From positions 1,054,001-1,118,000 of the forward strand of contig NZ_JAVAJF010000001.1 of NCBI RefSeq assembly GCF_030718085.1: a stretch of DNA of 64,000 bases, given 5' to 3'. The first letter of the stretch is position 1, and the number at the start of each line of letters is the position of its first letter. The notes under the pieces are model-generated. The model saw only the letters and a list, made by a program, of their open reading frames with translations, was not told the DNA's origin and ran no database searches. Origin of the DNA: Marinobacter sp. MDS2 (GTDB taxonomy: Bacteria; Pseudomonadota; Gammaproteobacteria; Pseudomonadales; Oleiphilaceae). Below are positions 9,663-17,422 of the stretch, one piece after another. A program made the position numbers and the translations under genes.

Positions 9663-10655
9663 ATGAATTTCCAGAAGAAAAAACTTCCCGGGGTACTGCC
9701 CACTGCTGCCTTGGCGGCATCCGTTTTGATGACAGGCTTTAGCGGTCAGGCATTGGCAGACTGCGAAAGGGGCGCATTGGATACGCTGTATTGCGACGAA
9801 AACGGCGACATGGTTGCCGACCTGCCCAAAGACAAGTCGCAGTGGAACGATCCCGACACATTGATTTTTGCTTACACTCCGGTTGAAGACCCCGCTATCT
9901 ACTCGGACATCTGGCAGCCGTTCATCGATCACCTGTCGGAAGTAACCGGCCGTGATGTTCGTTTCTTTGCCGTTCAGTCTAACTCCGCTCAGGTAGAAGC
10001 CATGCGCAGTGGCCGTCTGCATATTGCGGGCTTCTCCACAGGCCCGACGCCGTTTGCGGTTAACCTGGCCGGCGCCGTTCCTTTTGCGCTGATGGGCTCT
10101 GATTCAGGCCAGTTCGGTTATTCCCTGCAGGTTTATACCCACAGCGATTCCGACATTCATGAAATCACAGATCTGAAAGGCAAGCGTGTTGCCCACACCT
10201 CGCCAACCTCTAACTCCGGCAACCAGGCGCCACGCGCTCTGTTCCCGGAATTGGGCGTAGTGCCAGGTGAAGACTATGAAATCACCTTCTCCGGCAGCCA
10301 TGACCAATCCATGCTGGGCGTTGTTGCCAAAGACTATGACGCTGCTCCGGTCGCGTCTGAAGTGGTAGAGCGCATGGCCGCTCGTGGCCTTTACGACACC
10401 GAAGACGTGCGCCTGGTTTGGGAATCCGACCGTTTCCCGACCACGTCATACAACCATGCGCACAACCTGCACCCGGATTTGGTTGAGAAGATCCGTGAAG
10501 CCTTTTACACCTTCAAGTTCTCCGGCACTGAGCTGGGTGAAGAATTCGAAGGCGTAGAAACCTTCATCCCCATCAACTACAAAGACAACTGGAAGGTCAT
10601 TCGTACCATTCAAGCCTCTAACGGCGTCCAGTACACCCGCGAAAACCTCAAATAA
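9663..10655 (+). CDS. phnD: PhnD-type phosphonate/phosphate-ester binding protein
   Basis: Start at 9663 with GGAGA upstream; a signal peptide ends at ALA-D (about residue 32), so this is a periplasmic solute-binding protein of 330 residues. Landmarks of the PhnD/PtxB family: FAYTPVEDPAIYSDIWQPF, ESDRFPTTSYNHAHNLHP, IPINYKDNWKVIR and the ligand-loop HTSPTSNSGNQAPRAL. Located first in a phnD-C-E-E operon. The ligand may be a phosphonate, phosphite or a small phosphate ester. The last is favoured by the phosphatase and DeoR-type neighbours, as inference. Confidence 0.88.
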   Translation: MNFQKKKLPGVLPTAALAASVLMTGFSGQALADCERGALDTLYCDENGDMVADLPKDKSQWNDPDTLIFAYTPVEDPAIYSDIWQPFIDHLSEVTGRDVRFFAVQSNSAQVEAMRSGRLHIAGFSTGPTPFAVNLAGAVPFALMGSDSGQFGYSLQVYTHSDSDIHEITDLKGKRVAHTSPTSNSGNQAPRALFPELGVVPGEDYEITFSGSHDQSMLGVVAKDYDAAPVASEVVERMAARGLYDTEDVRLVWESDRFPTTSYNHAHNLHPDLVEKIREAFYTFKFSGTELGEEFEGVETFIPINYKDNWKVIRTIQASNGVQYTRENLK

Positions 10656-10708
10656 GCAGACCAGGAGCCTCTGGCCGCGCGCCAGAGGCTCTCCCCGGAG
10701 TTAACCAC

Positions 10709-11503
10709 ATGCTAGAGATTACCAACCTCGTAAAACGTTACGGGCAAAACGAACCTGTGCTTAAAGGCCTGAATTTAACGGTCGAGGGGAGCAGTGTTGT
10801 TTCCATCGTCGGCGCCTCCGGTGCCGGTAAAAGCACCCTGCTGCGTTGCATCAACCGGTTGGTCGAGCCAACCTCGGGGTCAATCAAGCTGAACGGCCAC
10901 GAGTTGGTCAATCTGCGTGGCAGCGAACTGCGCCATTCCCGCCGACGCATCGGCATGGTGTTTCAGGGGTTTAACCTGATTGATCGCTTAACCGTCATGG
11001 AAAACGTGCTCTCTGGGCGTTTGGGTTACGTGTCTTTCTTTCAGGCGTTGACTCGCCGCTTCCCGCAATCGGATATCGACCGCGCGTTCAGTCTGATGGA
11101 ACGTGTTGGGATCGCCCATTACGCCGATAAACGTGCAGATCAGCTTTCTGGTGGTGAGCGCCAGCGTGTGGCTGTGGTTCGAGCCCTGATGCAAGAACCT
11201 GAAATTCTTCTGGCCGACGAGCCCACCGCCTCGCTGGATCCGAAAACCTCGCAACAAATCATGAGCCTGCTGCAAAGCCTGGCCAATGAAATGTCGCTGC
11301 CTGTTCTGATCAACATTCACAACGTCACTCAGGCTCGCATGTACACCGACCGCATTGTCGGTATGCGTCACGGCCAAATGATTTTTGACGGTGAACCTAA
11401 AGACTTCAATCAGGATGCGCTGGACGCCATCTACGGCGGCATTGAATCCCCGGAAGAAGATGCCGGTGAACCCGCATCCCCAACCGAGGAGGCTTCCGCA
11501 TGA
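10709..11503 (+). CDS. phnC: PhnC-type ABC transporter ATPase
   Basis: 264 residues. Walker A GASGAGKST (about 35-43), Q-loop MVFQGFNLIDRLTV, signature LSGGERQRV, Walker B ILLADEPTASLDP and switch histidine in INIHNVTQA are all intact. The LSGRLGYVSFFQALTRRFP insertion is typical of PhnC ATPases. It energises uptake through the two following permeases, whose first start overlaps its stop by four bases. Confidence 0.92.
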   Translation: MLEITNLVKRYGQNEPVLKGLNLTVEGSSVVSIVGASGAGKSTLLRCINRLVEPTSGSIKLNGHELVNLRGSELRHSRRRIGMVFQGFNLIDRLTVMENVLSGRLGYVSFFQALTRRFPQSDIDRAFSLMERVGIAHYADKRADQLSGGERQRVAVVRALMQEPEILLADEPTASLDPKTSQQIMSLLQSLANEMSLPVLINIHNVTQARMYTDRIVGMRHGQMIFDGEPKDFNQDALDAIYGGIESPEEDAGEPASPTEEASA

Positions 11504-12318
11504 CATCCGGCCGAACTGCATCCGATGCAACGTCGGGCAGAGTCTGGAAAAAGCCCCCTTTTATAGCCAATCCCTGGATTCGCTATGGATTGGGTGTGAT
11601 CATCCTGGCCTACTTGTACTGGGCGTTCTCCACTCTGCCGTTTGACTGGCAACGCATCGCCGAAGGCCTGCCCCGTGCTGGCAAAATTTTTGGCGGCGCC
11701 GTCCCGCCCAGCTTTGAGCGGGCCGAATTGCTTTGGACAGGCTTTAAAGAGAGCTTCCAGATCGCCTTCCTGGCTACCATGCTCGGGGTTCTGCTGTCAG
11801 TCCCCATTGCGGTGATGGCCGCGCGCAACGTTTCACCGTTGCCGGTTTACCTGTTAGGCCGCACGTTAATCATCGTTTCCCGCAGCTTTCATCCGGTGAT
11901 TGTCGCCATTCTGTTTGTTGCAGCGGTGGGCTTTGGCCCCATGGCAGGCATTCTTACTCTGACCCTGTATTCCATCGGCTTTGTGGCCAAGCTACTGGCG
12001 GAAGAGATTGAAGAAATCGACTGGGGCCAGGTAGAAGCCATGCGTTCCGTGGGCGCGGGTTACATGAAGATTCTGGTGTATGGGGTTTTCCCGCAGATTA
12101 TGCCACGCCAGATCGGCCTTTCTATGTACCAGCTCGACAGTAACCTTCGCGCTTCTGCCGTGGTTGGCATTGTCGGTGCCGGTGGTATCGGTGGCACCTT
12201 GATGAACGCGTTCGGACGTTACGATTACGATTTCGCTTTTGCCATTCTGCTGATGATCATTGCAATCATTCTGGTCAGTGAAGGCTTAAGCGGATGGGTG
12301 AGGAAAAAAGTATGGTAG
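11500..12318 (+). CDS. phnE: PhnE-type ABC permease (first)
   Basis: 272 residues, about six membrane helices. The EAA loop reads EEIDWGQVEAMRSVGAGYMKILVYGVFPQIMP, the coupling motif of PhnE permeases, and VVGIVGAGGIGGTL follows as in family members. It overlaps phnC by four bases and the second permease by seven, indicating stoichiometric translation of a heterodimeric channel. Confidence 0.9.
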   Translation: MTSGRTASDATSGRVWKKPPFIANPWIRYGLGVIILAYLYWAFSTLPFDWQRIAEGLPRAGKIFGGAVPPSFERAELLWTGFKESFQIAFLATMLGVLLSVPIAVMAARNVSPLPVYLLGRTLIIVSRSFHPVIVAILFVAAVGFGPMAGILTLTLYSIGFVAKLLAEEIEEIDWGQVEAMRSVGAGYMKILVYGVFPQIMPRQIGLSMYQLDSNLRASAVVGIVGAGGIGGTLMNAFGRYDYDFAFAILLMIIAIILVSEGLSGWVRKKVW

Positions 12319-13121
12319 ATCACGCAGCTAAACTGACCGACCGAGTGTGGTCGCGTTACAACCGTAAAGAACAGCTTACGCGCTATGTGGTCTACCTGGT
12401 CACCCTGATCGCCGTTGTCTGGGCGGTAAGCGACATCAACATCTTCTGGCCTTGGGTGTGGGATGCACCCAACCAGATCCAAAGCCTCGCGGGGCGCATG
12501 TGGCCGCCGGAGTTCAGCAAATGGGGGGCGATTTTCTCCGCGATGCTGGAAACCGTCCACATCGCCACCTTGTCTACCATGCTGACTATCTTAATCGCCT
12601 TGCCGGTGTCTTACATTGCCGCGCAAAACACCACACCGAACAAGGTTACCCTGTGGATTGGCCGGTTTATTCTGGTATCAAGCCGCTCGGTGAACACCAT
12701 CATTTGGGCGTTGTTGTTCGTGGCCATTTTCGGCCCCGGTGTACTGGCCGGTATTCTGGCGGTGATGTTCCGCTCTGTAGGCTTCATCGGCAAGCTAATG
12801 GGCGAAGCCATTGAAGAAATCGATCGGCGCCCGGTTGAAGCCATGGAGGCGACCGGTGCCAGCAAGATGAAAGTGATGCTGTACGCGATTGTGCCCCAGG
12901 TGATGCCGGCCTTCTTCGCCATCATCATTCTGCGCTGGGACATCAACATCCGTGAATCCACGGTGTTGGGTTTGGTGGGCGCCGGTGGCATCGGGGTACT
13001 GCTGCAAGGCTCCATCGACATGTTCGCCTGGCAAACCGTTGCAACCATCCTGCTTGCCATTGTTGTATTGGTCATTTTAGGCGAGGCGCTGACCAGCGTC
13101 CTGCGCAAGAAAGTGATCTGA
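12312..13121 (+). CDS. phnE: PhnE-type ABC permease (second)
   Basis: 269 residues from the ATG at 12312 inside the end of the first permease gene. The EAA loop EEIDRRPVEAMEATGASKMKVMLYAIVPQVMP and VLGLVGAGGIGVLLQ are conserved. Two distinct PhnE subunits are usual in phnCDE1E2 importers. It is followed after 71 bp by the HAD phosphatase. Confidence 0.9.
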   Translation: MVDHAAKLTDRVWSRYNRKEQLTRYVVYLVTLIAVVWAVSDINIFWPWVWDAPNQIQSLAGRMWPPEFSKWGAIFSAMLETVHIATLSTMLTILIALPVSYIAAQNTTPNKVTLWIGRFILVSSRSVNTIIWALLFVAIFGPGVLAGILAVMFRSVGFIGKLMGEAIEEIDRRPVEAMEATGASKMKVMLYAIVPQVMPAFFAIIILRWDINIRESTVLGLVGAGGIGVLLQGSIDMFAWQTVATILLAIVVLVILGEALTSVLRKKVI

Positions 13122-13192
13122 CCTTGAAGTGCTTGTCGTCTGAACCCTTTTGGGCGGCAAGCACTCACGCTGTGAACTGGAATCTCCCTTCT

Positions 13193-13966
13193 ATGAAAGA
13201 CCTAATCGATTTTGGCACTGCCGACATTCTGTTCACCGATGTGGACGACACACTCACCACCGGTGGCCGGCTCTTGCCAGAAACCTATCTTGCGCTCTGC
13301 CGTTTGGCCGAATCCGGCATTAGCATCATCCCGGTAACCGGTGGCTGTGCAGGCTGGTGCGACCAGATCATCCGCACCTGGCCCGTTAAAGCGGTGATTG
13401 GCGAAGGCGGCGCTTTCTATGGTGAGCGCACAGCTCCGCAGACGATTGCCTGGCACTTCTGGGAAAACGAAGCCAAACACCGCCGTGACCAGCAAACCAT
13501 TCTGGACGCCGTTGGCGCGCTGGAACTGGACTTCGAACCCAAGCTGGCAACCGACCAACGCTTCCGCTTCGTGGATGTGGCGGTGGATTACAACCAGCAG
13601 GAATCGCTCACACCGGAACAGGTGAGAGCCATTCACGACCCGCTGGTTGCGCAGGGTTTCAGCGTTCGCCAAAGCTCTATCCACATCAACATCTGGATTG
13701 GCGAGTTCGATAAATCCACCATGTCCCTTCGGGTGGGGCAAGAATTATTGGGGTTGGACACCGAGGCTTTGCAGAAACGCGCTGTCTTCATCGGCGATGC
13801 GCCGAACGACGAAAGCATGTTCCGAAACTTTCCAATGAGTGTCGGGGTCGCTAATATCCGCAAGCATTTACCCGTGATGAGGCACCAACCAGCCGCCATT
13901 GCCAGCCAGCCATCCGGACTGGGCTTTGCTGAAATGGCAGAGATATGGCTGCAACATCACAACTGA
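13193..13966 (+). CDS. HAD-family (Cof/IIB-type) phosphatase
   Basis: Start taken at ATG 13193 (MKDLIDFGTADILFTDVDDT). 257 residues: motif I DVDDT, motif II VTGG, a long cap (about 85-190) and motif IV GDAPND, matching HAD subfamily IIB (Cof, sucrose- or mannosyl-phosphoglycerate-phosphatase-like). It likely hydrolyses a phosphate monoester. Position directly behind a PhnDCE importer suggests it dephosphorylates the imported compound or a catabolite. An annotation as a phosphonatase is unlikely, since that is a different HAD subclass. Confidence 0.82.
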   Translation: MKDLIDFGTADILFTDVDDTLTTGGRLLPETYLALCRLAESGISIIPVTGGCAGWCDQIIRTWPVKAVIGEGGAFYGERTAPQTIAWHFWENEAKHRRDQQTILDAVGALELDFEPKLATDQRFRFVDVAVDYNQQESLTPEQVRAIHDPLVAQGFSVRQSSIHINIWIGEFDKSTMSLRVGQELLGLDTEALQKRAVFIGDAPNDESMFRNFPMSVGVANIRKHLPVMRHQPAAIASQPSGLGFAEMAEIWLQHHN

Positions 13967-13982
13967 TTGAGCACGGAGTGGA

Positions 13983-14780
13983 ATGAGCGCCAAAGAACGT
14001 CAGCGTTGCATCCTTGAATGGGTGCATGAACAGGAGCATGTCGAAGTTGAAGACATCGCCCGGCGTTTTGGCGTGACCACGCAAACCATCCGCCGCGACA
14101 TTAACAAAATGTGCGAGCAAGGCTTATTACGGCGCCGCTACGGTGGCGTCAGCCTACCGGCCAAGCCTGCGCCTGCTCTGGCGCCTCTCCCTGAAGAACC
14201 GGTTGCCAACGTTCGGGCCAAACAGCTTATCGCCCATCGTATTGCCACCGACATACCGGAAGGTGCCACGGTAAGCCTGGGCGTGGGCAGCACGATAGAA
14301 CTGATCGCCCAGGCGCTGATCGGGCACAAGGCACTGCGCATATTAACCAACAACTTCCGTGTGGCGGCCGCGCTTTCGGGGAACCCCGGCATTGAAGTGA
14401 TTGTATCGGGGGGGATATACCGCCACGCCCATCACGATGTGGTAGGACCGGAAGTGACAAACTTCTTCAGCTCTTTCACCACCGACTTCGGCATTGTCAG
14501 TACCGGCAGCATGGATCTGGTCAATGGCCTGATGGATCACGAAATTCGCGAAGCGGAAGTCAGCCGGGCCATCATTGCCAACACCCAAACCCGCCTACTC
14601 GCGGCCGATCATAGCAAATGGACCCACGACTCCCACTGCAAAGTGGCCTCGTTCAACTACGTTGACCGCTTCTACACCGATAAAATCCTCAAAAAGCACC
14701 GTGTCGGCCTACCGAGCTCACTCAACATCATCGAATGCAGTTTAGAAAATAATTGTAAAAAAACTTTGCAACGCCTCTGA
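13983..14780 (+). CDS. DeoR/GlpR-family transcriptional regulator
   Basis: 265 residues. The N-terminal winged helix reads VEDIARRFGVTTQTIRRDI then GLLRRRYGGV, the DeoR signature. The C-terminal sensor domain has LGVGSTIELIAQAL, ILTNNFRVAAALSGNPGIEVIVSGG and a D-H-S-K-W segment, as in sugar-phosphate-binding DeoR proteins. It starts 16 bp after the phosphatase gene, so it is the last gene of the operon. Probably a repressor acting at the palindrome at 9567-9582 and relieved by a phosphorylated metabolite. Confidence 0.88.
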   Translation: MSAKERQRCILEWVHEQEHVEVEDIARRFGVTTQTIRRDINKMCEQGLLRRRYGGVSLPAKPAPALAPLPEEPVANVRAKQLIAHRIATDIPEGATVSLGVGSTIELIAQALIGHKALRILTNNFRVAAALSGNPGIEVIVSGGIYRHAHHDVVGPEVTNFFSSFTTDFGIVSTGSMDLVNGLMDHEIREAEVSRAIIANTQTRLLAADHSKWTHDSHCKVASFNYVDRFYTDKILKKHRVGLPSSLNIIECSLENNCKKTLQRL

Positions 14781-14964
14781 ATTCGCGTACCTTGTCTCTC
14801 GTTGGAAAGATTAAGCAAAGCATTTCACGAATAAGACCTTTCAAGTAGTCATACTTCTAGTCCTGTTTTTGACCCTGCACGTGTTCATGTTTCCGCATTC
14901 CGCTGATCAAAGATCACAACGATCTCTTGGCAGCAAATTATTGATTAAAATCAGGTTATATATT

Positions 14965-15171
14965 ATGTCTACAGTTACCGGCACCGTTAAGTTCTTCAAC
15001 GAAGCAAAAGGTTTTGGCTTTATCACTCGTGAAAGCGGCCCAGACGTTTTTGTTCACTACAGCGCTATTCAAGGCGGCGGATTCAAGACTCTGGCTGAAG
15101 GCCAGCAAGTAGAATTCACCGTAACTGACGGCCAGAAAGGCCCTCAGGCAGAGAACGTTGTTGCCCTGTAA
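14965..15171 (+). CDS. Cold-shock protein (CspA family)
   Basis: 68 residues: a single OB-fold with RNP1 KGFGFI and RNP2 VFVHYSA. The start at 14965 is set by homology ([12 protein letters not shown]); a longer frame from 14869 is not supported. The gene is preceded by an untranslated leader region of roughly 185 bp after the DeoR-type gene, as in cspA-type genes where the leader controls translation at low temperature. It is an RNA chaperone. A strong terminator follows. Confidence 0.95.
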   Translation: MSTVTGTVKFFNEAKGFGFITRESGPDVFVHYSAIQGGGFKTLAEGQQVEFTVTDGQKGPQAENVVAL

Positions 15172-15191
15172 ATAACAGGCAAAACGTGATC

Positions 15192-15220
15192 AAAAAAAGG
15201 CAGCCTAGGCTGCCTTTTTT
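15192..15220 (+). terminator. Intrinsic terminator after the cold-shock gene
   Basis: GGCAGCC and GGCTGCC form a tight stem with an A-run before and a T-run after, a textbook bidirectional Rho-independent terminator between the cold-shock gene and the convergent small gene. Confidence 0.92.
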
Positions 15221-15240
15221 ATTGCAATCAGAATACGTTA

Positions 15241-15399
15241 TTACTTCTTCAGACTGATCTGCCTTGAACCGGTGGGGAACGTTTGCCCACTCTTACCCTT
15301 ACCTACTTGCTCGACGGTGCCACCCGCTTTCAGAAACGCTGCGGTCTGCTCTTCAATCGTGGCTGACGTTAAAGTCGATTTTTCGTTCTTCTTACTCAT
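15241..15399 (-). CDS. Small basic conserved-type protein (52 aa)
   Basis: A short frame, ATG at 15399 to TAA at 15241. The protein starts MSKKNEKSTLTSATIEEQTA, then AAFLKAGGTVEQVGKGKSGQ and a basic C-terminus ending ISLKK. A regular helix followed by a glycine/lysine-rich turn and strand looks like a genuine folded or nucleic-acid-binding micro-protein. It shares the terminator with the cold-shock gene. Function not recognised. Confidence 0.65.
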   Translation of the reverse strand: MSKKNEKSTLTSATIEEQTAAFLKAGGTVEQVGKGKSGQTFPTGSRQISLKK

Positions 15400-15589
15400 T
15401 ATATTTACCCCGTCCACTTCGGTTTATTTACCAACCTAAGCTTCCATACTATAGGAATTGGAAATAAATTGTCTGAAATATAAACAAAACATCCAAAAAA
15501 TCGATTTCAGAAACGCAAAACAAGCATTTCCCGAATACTTAGCTAACAAATAGAATAACGATATTCCAAATAGTTAGGAGTATCGCAAA

Positions 15590-16588
15590 ATGTTTAGGGG
15601 ATTAGGCGTGTGCGCATTGCTTACCACCGCAGGCTACGGCCTTGCAGCGCTGCCTCCTGTTCAGAAAACCGGCCTCGGGCCACTGGTGTTTACGTTAATA
15701 CTCGGCCTCGTGGCCGGAAACCTCCGCGTTGGAAAACAGCTGGAAGGCACCGCAGCCGGGCTTGGCTTTGCGTCGCGCTGGCTGTTAAGGACAGGCATCG
15801 TACTCTTCGGGTTTTCTCTCACGGTGCAGCAGTTGGTGGGATTGGGGCCGATGATTCTGGTGCTGGACACCCTGGTTGTTCTCACGATTACCACGGCAGG
15901 CTATTGGGTGGGCACTCGGTGGCTGAAGCTGGATCGCGACACCGCCATTCTTACCAGCGCCGGTAGCGCTATCTGCGGTGCGGCTGCCGTACTGGCCGCC
16001 GAAGGCGCCATTCGAGCAAGACCCGCAGCAACCTCTATGGCGGTTGCCACAGTCGTATTGTTCGGCACCCTCGCCATGTTCATCTATCCGATGATGTTTC
16101 CGCTTTTGGGTTGGGATGAAGGGCTCTACGGCATCTACATTGGGTCCACCATCCACGAAGTGGCGCAAGTGGTGGCCGCGGGCAATGCGGTTGGTGAGCA
16201 GGCGATGGCCAATGCGGTCATCGTAAAACTGGTTCGGGTGATGCTTCTGGTTCCGTTTCTGCTGATCATCGGCCAGATCTGGACCCGCAAGCGGAATAAA
16301 ACCGATAATGCGGCCGCGACAACAAGCAAGATCACCATTCCCTGGTTCGCGTTTGGCTTTGTTGCTGTAGTCGTCTTAAACAGCCTGCTGCACCTGCCAC
16401 AAACAGCCCAAAGTACGCTCGTGCTTGCCGGCCAAATCGCCATGACCATGGCGATGGCCGCTCTCGGGTTTCAAACGCGGATCGAAGCTCTTCGGCAGCT
16501 GGGCATGAAGCCGTTTGTTCTGGCGAGTTTGCTCTTCGTGGCGCTGCTTGTCGGCGGCGCAGTGGTGACGCCTGCACTCATCGGTTAA
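15590..16588 (+). CDS. YeiH/UPF0324 family membrane protein
   Basis: 332 residues, about ten helices. Family landmarks: VAGNLRVGKQLEGTAAGLGFASRWLLRTGIVLFGF, SAICGAAAVLA, and GIYIGSTIHEVAQVVAAGNAVG. YeiH proteins are often annotated as putative sulfate exporters, but transport has not been shown for most. AGGAG precedes the ATG. The stretch before it (15400-15589) is A+T-rich and holds only its promoter region. Confidence 0.9.
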   Translation: MFRGLGVCALLTTAGYGLAALPPVQKTGLGPLVFTLILGLVAGNLRVGKQLEGTAAGLGFASRWLLRTGIVLFGFSLTVQQLVGLGPMILVLDTLVVLTITTAGYWVGTRWLKLDRDTAILTSAGSAICGAAAVLAAEGAIRARPAATSMAVATVVLFGTLAMFIYPMMFPLLGWDEGLYGIYIGSTIHEVAQVVAAGNAVGEQAMANAVIVKLVRVMLLVPFLLIIGQIWTRKRNKTDNAAATTSKITIPWFAFGFVAVVVLNSLLHLPQTAQSTLVLAGQIAMTMAMAALGFQTRIEALRQLGMKPFVLASLLFVALLVGGAVVTPALIG

Positions 16589-16598
16589 CACGCGCCAC

Positions 16599-16630
16599 TT
16601 ATCTGGATGCCTTAAAGCGCATCCAGATAA
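16599..16630. terminator. Convergent terminator hairpin
   Basis: A perfect 12-bp stem (16599-16610 with 16619-16630) with an 8-nt loop separates the convergent YeiH and mtgA genes; the mtgA stop codon lies inside the loop. Confidence 0.8.
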
Positions 16631-17316
16631 CCCCACCGCGACAACTGCCCCATCTGCCTCTGTATCCACGCTACGCGCTCTTGCACATAAGGCGAGGGAG
16701 CACTCACGCTCAAAACCTTGGGGTTGGGCAACACGGCCGCCAGCTGCGCAGCCTGTCGAGCTGACAACACCCCTGCCGGAATACCGTAATAGGCTCGGCT
16801 GGCCGCCTGAACGCCGTATACCCCCCTGCCGAATTCGGCGATGTTCAGGTACACCTCAAGAATGCGCCGCTTTGGCCAAAGTGCATCAATCGTCAGCGCC
16901 AGCCCGGCTTCAATGGTCTTTCGTACGAAGCTCCGGCCATTCCATAAAAACAGGTTCTTGGCCGTTTGCTGAGTAATGGTACTGGCACCCCGCAGCCCCT
17001 CACCGGCCTGATATTCCGAAACAGCTTTATGCACAGCCTGAAAATCGACTCCATGGTGTTCTAAAAAGCGTTGATCTTCACTGGCCATCACCGCCAGCGC
17101 CATCCACTCGGAAACGTCAGACAGAGGCACCCATTCGTGCTGCAGCGCAGGCTTCTCATCACTCAGCTGGTAACCCAACATAAACGCGGACGTAGGCGGG
17201 TTTACAAACCGAAACAATAAAATCACTGCTAGAACCAATGCGACCGCACCTGCGGCGCACCAAAGAAAGAACCGCAGTATTCTTTGCACATAGGAATTTT
17301 TGGTCTTCTTTATCAT
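16612..17316 (-). CDS. mtgA: Monofunctional peptidoglycan glycosyltransferase
   Basis: 234 residues: an N-terminal membrane anchor (about residues 12-32) and one GT51 domain. The catalytic glutamate lies in ASEDQRFLEHHGVDF, followed by GASTITQQTAKNLFLW, RKTIEAGLALTIDALWPKRRILEVYLNIAEFG and YGVQAASRAYYG. There is no transpeptidase domain, so it polymerises glycan strands only, at the outer face of the inner membrane. Confidence 0.95.
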   Translation of the reverse strand: MIKKTKNSYVQRILRFFLWCAAGAVALVLAVILLFRFVNPPTSAFMLGYQLSDEKPALQHEWVPLSDVSEWMALAVMASEDQRFLEHHGVDFQAVHKAVSEYQAGEGLRGASTITQQTAKNLFLWNGRSFVRKTIEAGLALTIDALWPKRRILEVYLNIAEFGRGVYGVQAASRAYYGIPAGVLSARQAAQLAAVLPNPKVLSVSAPSPYVQERVAWIQRQMGQLSRWGYLDAL

Positions 17317-17422
17317 TCGCTTTCCTAATTACCTCCCCCCAAATGGGGGCAGTTTATGAAAGTTTATCCATGTTAGTTTGCCAGAGCCCCTTCAGCGGCA
17401 GTTTTCTTAAAAAGGAGTTTTT

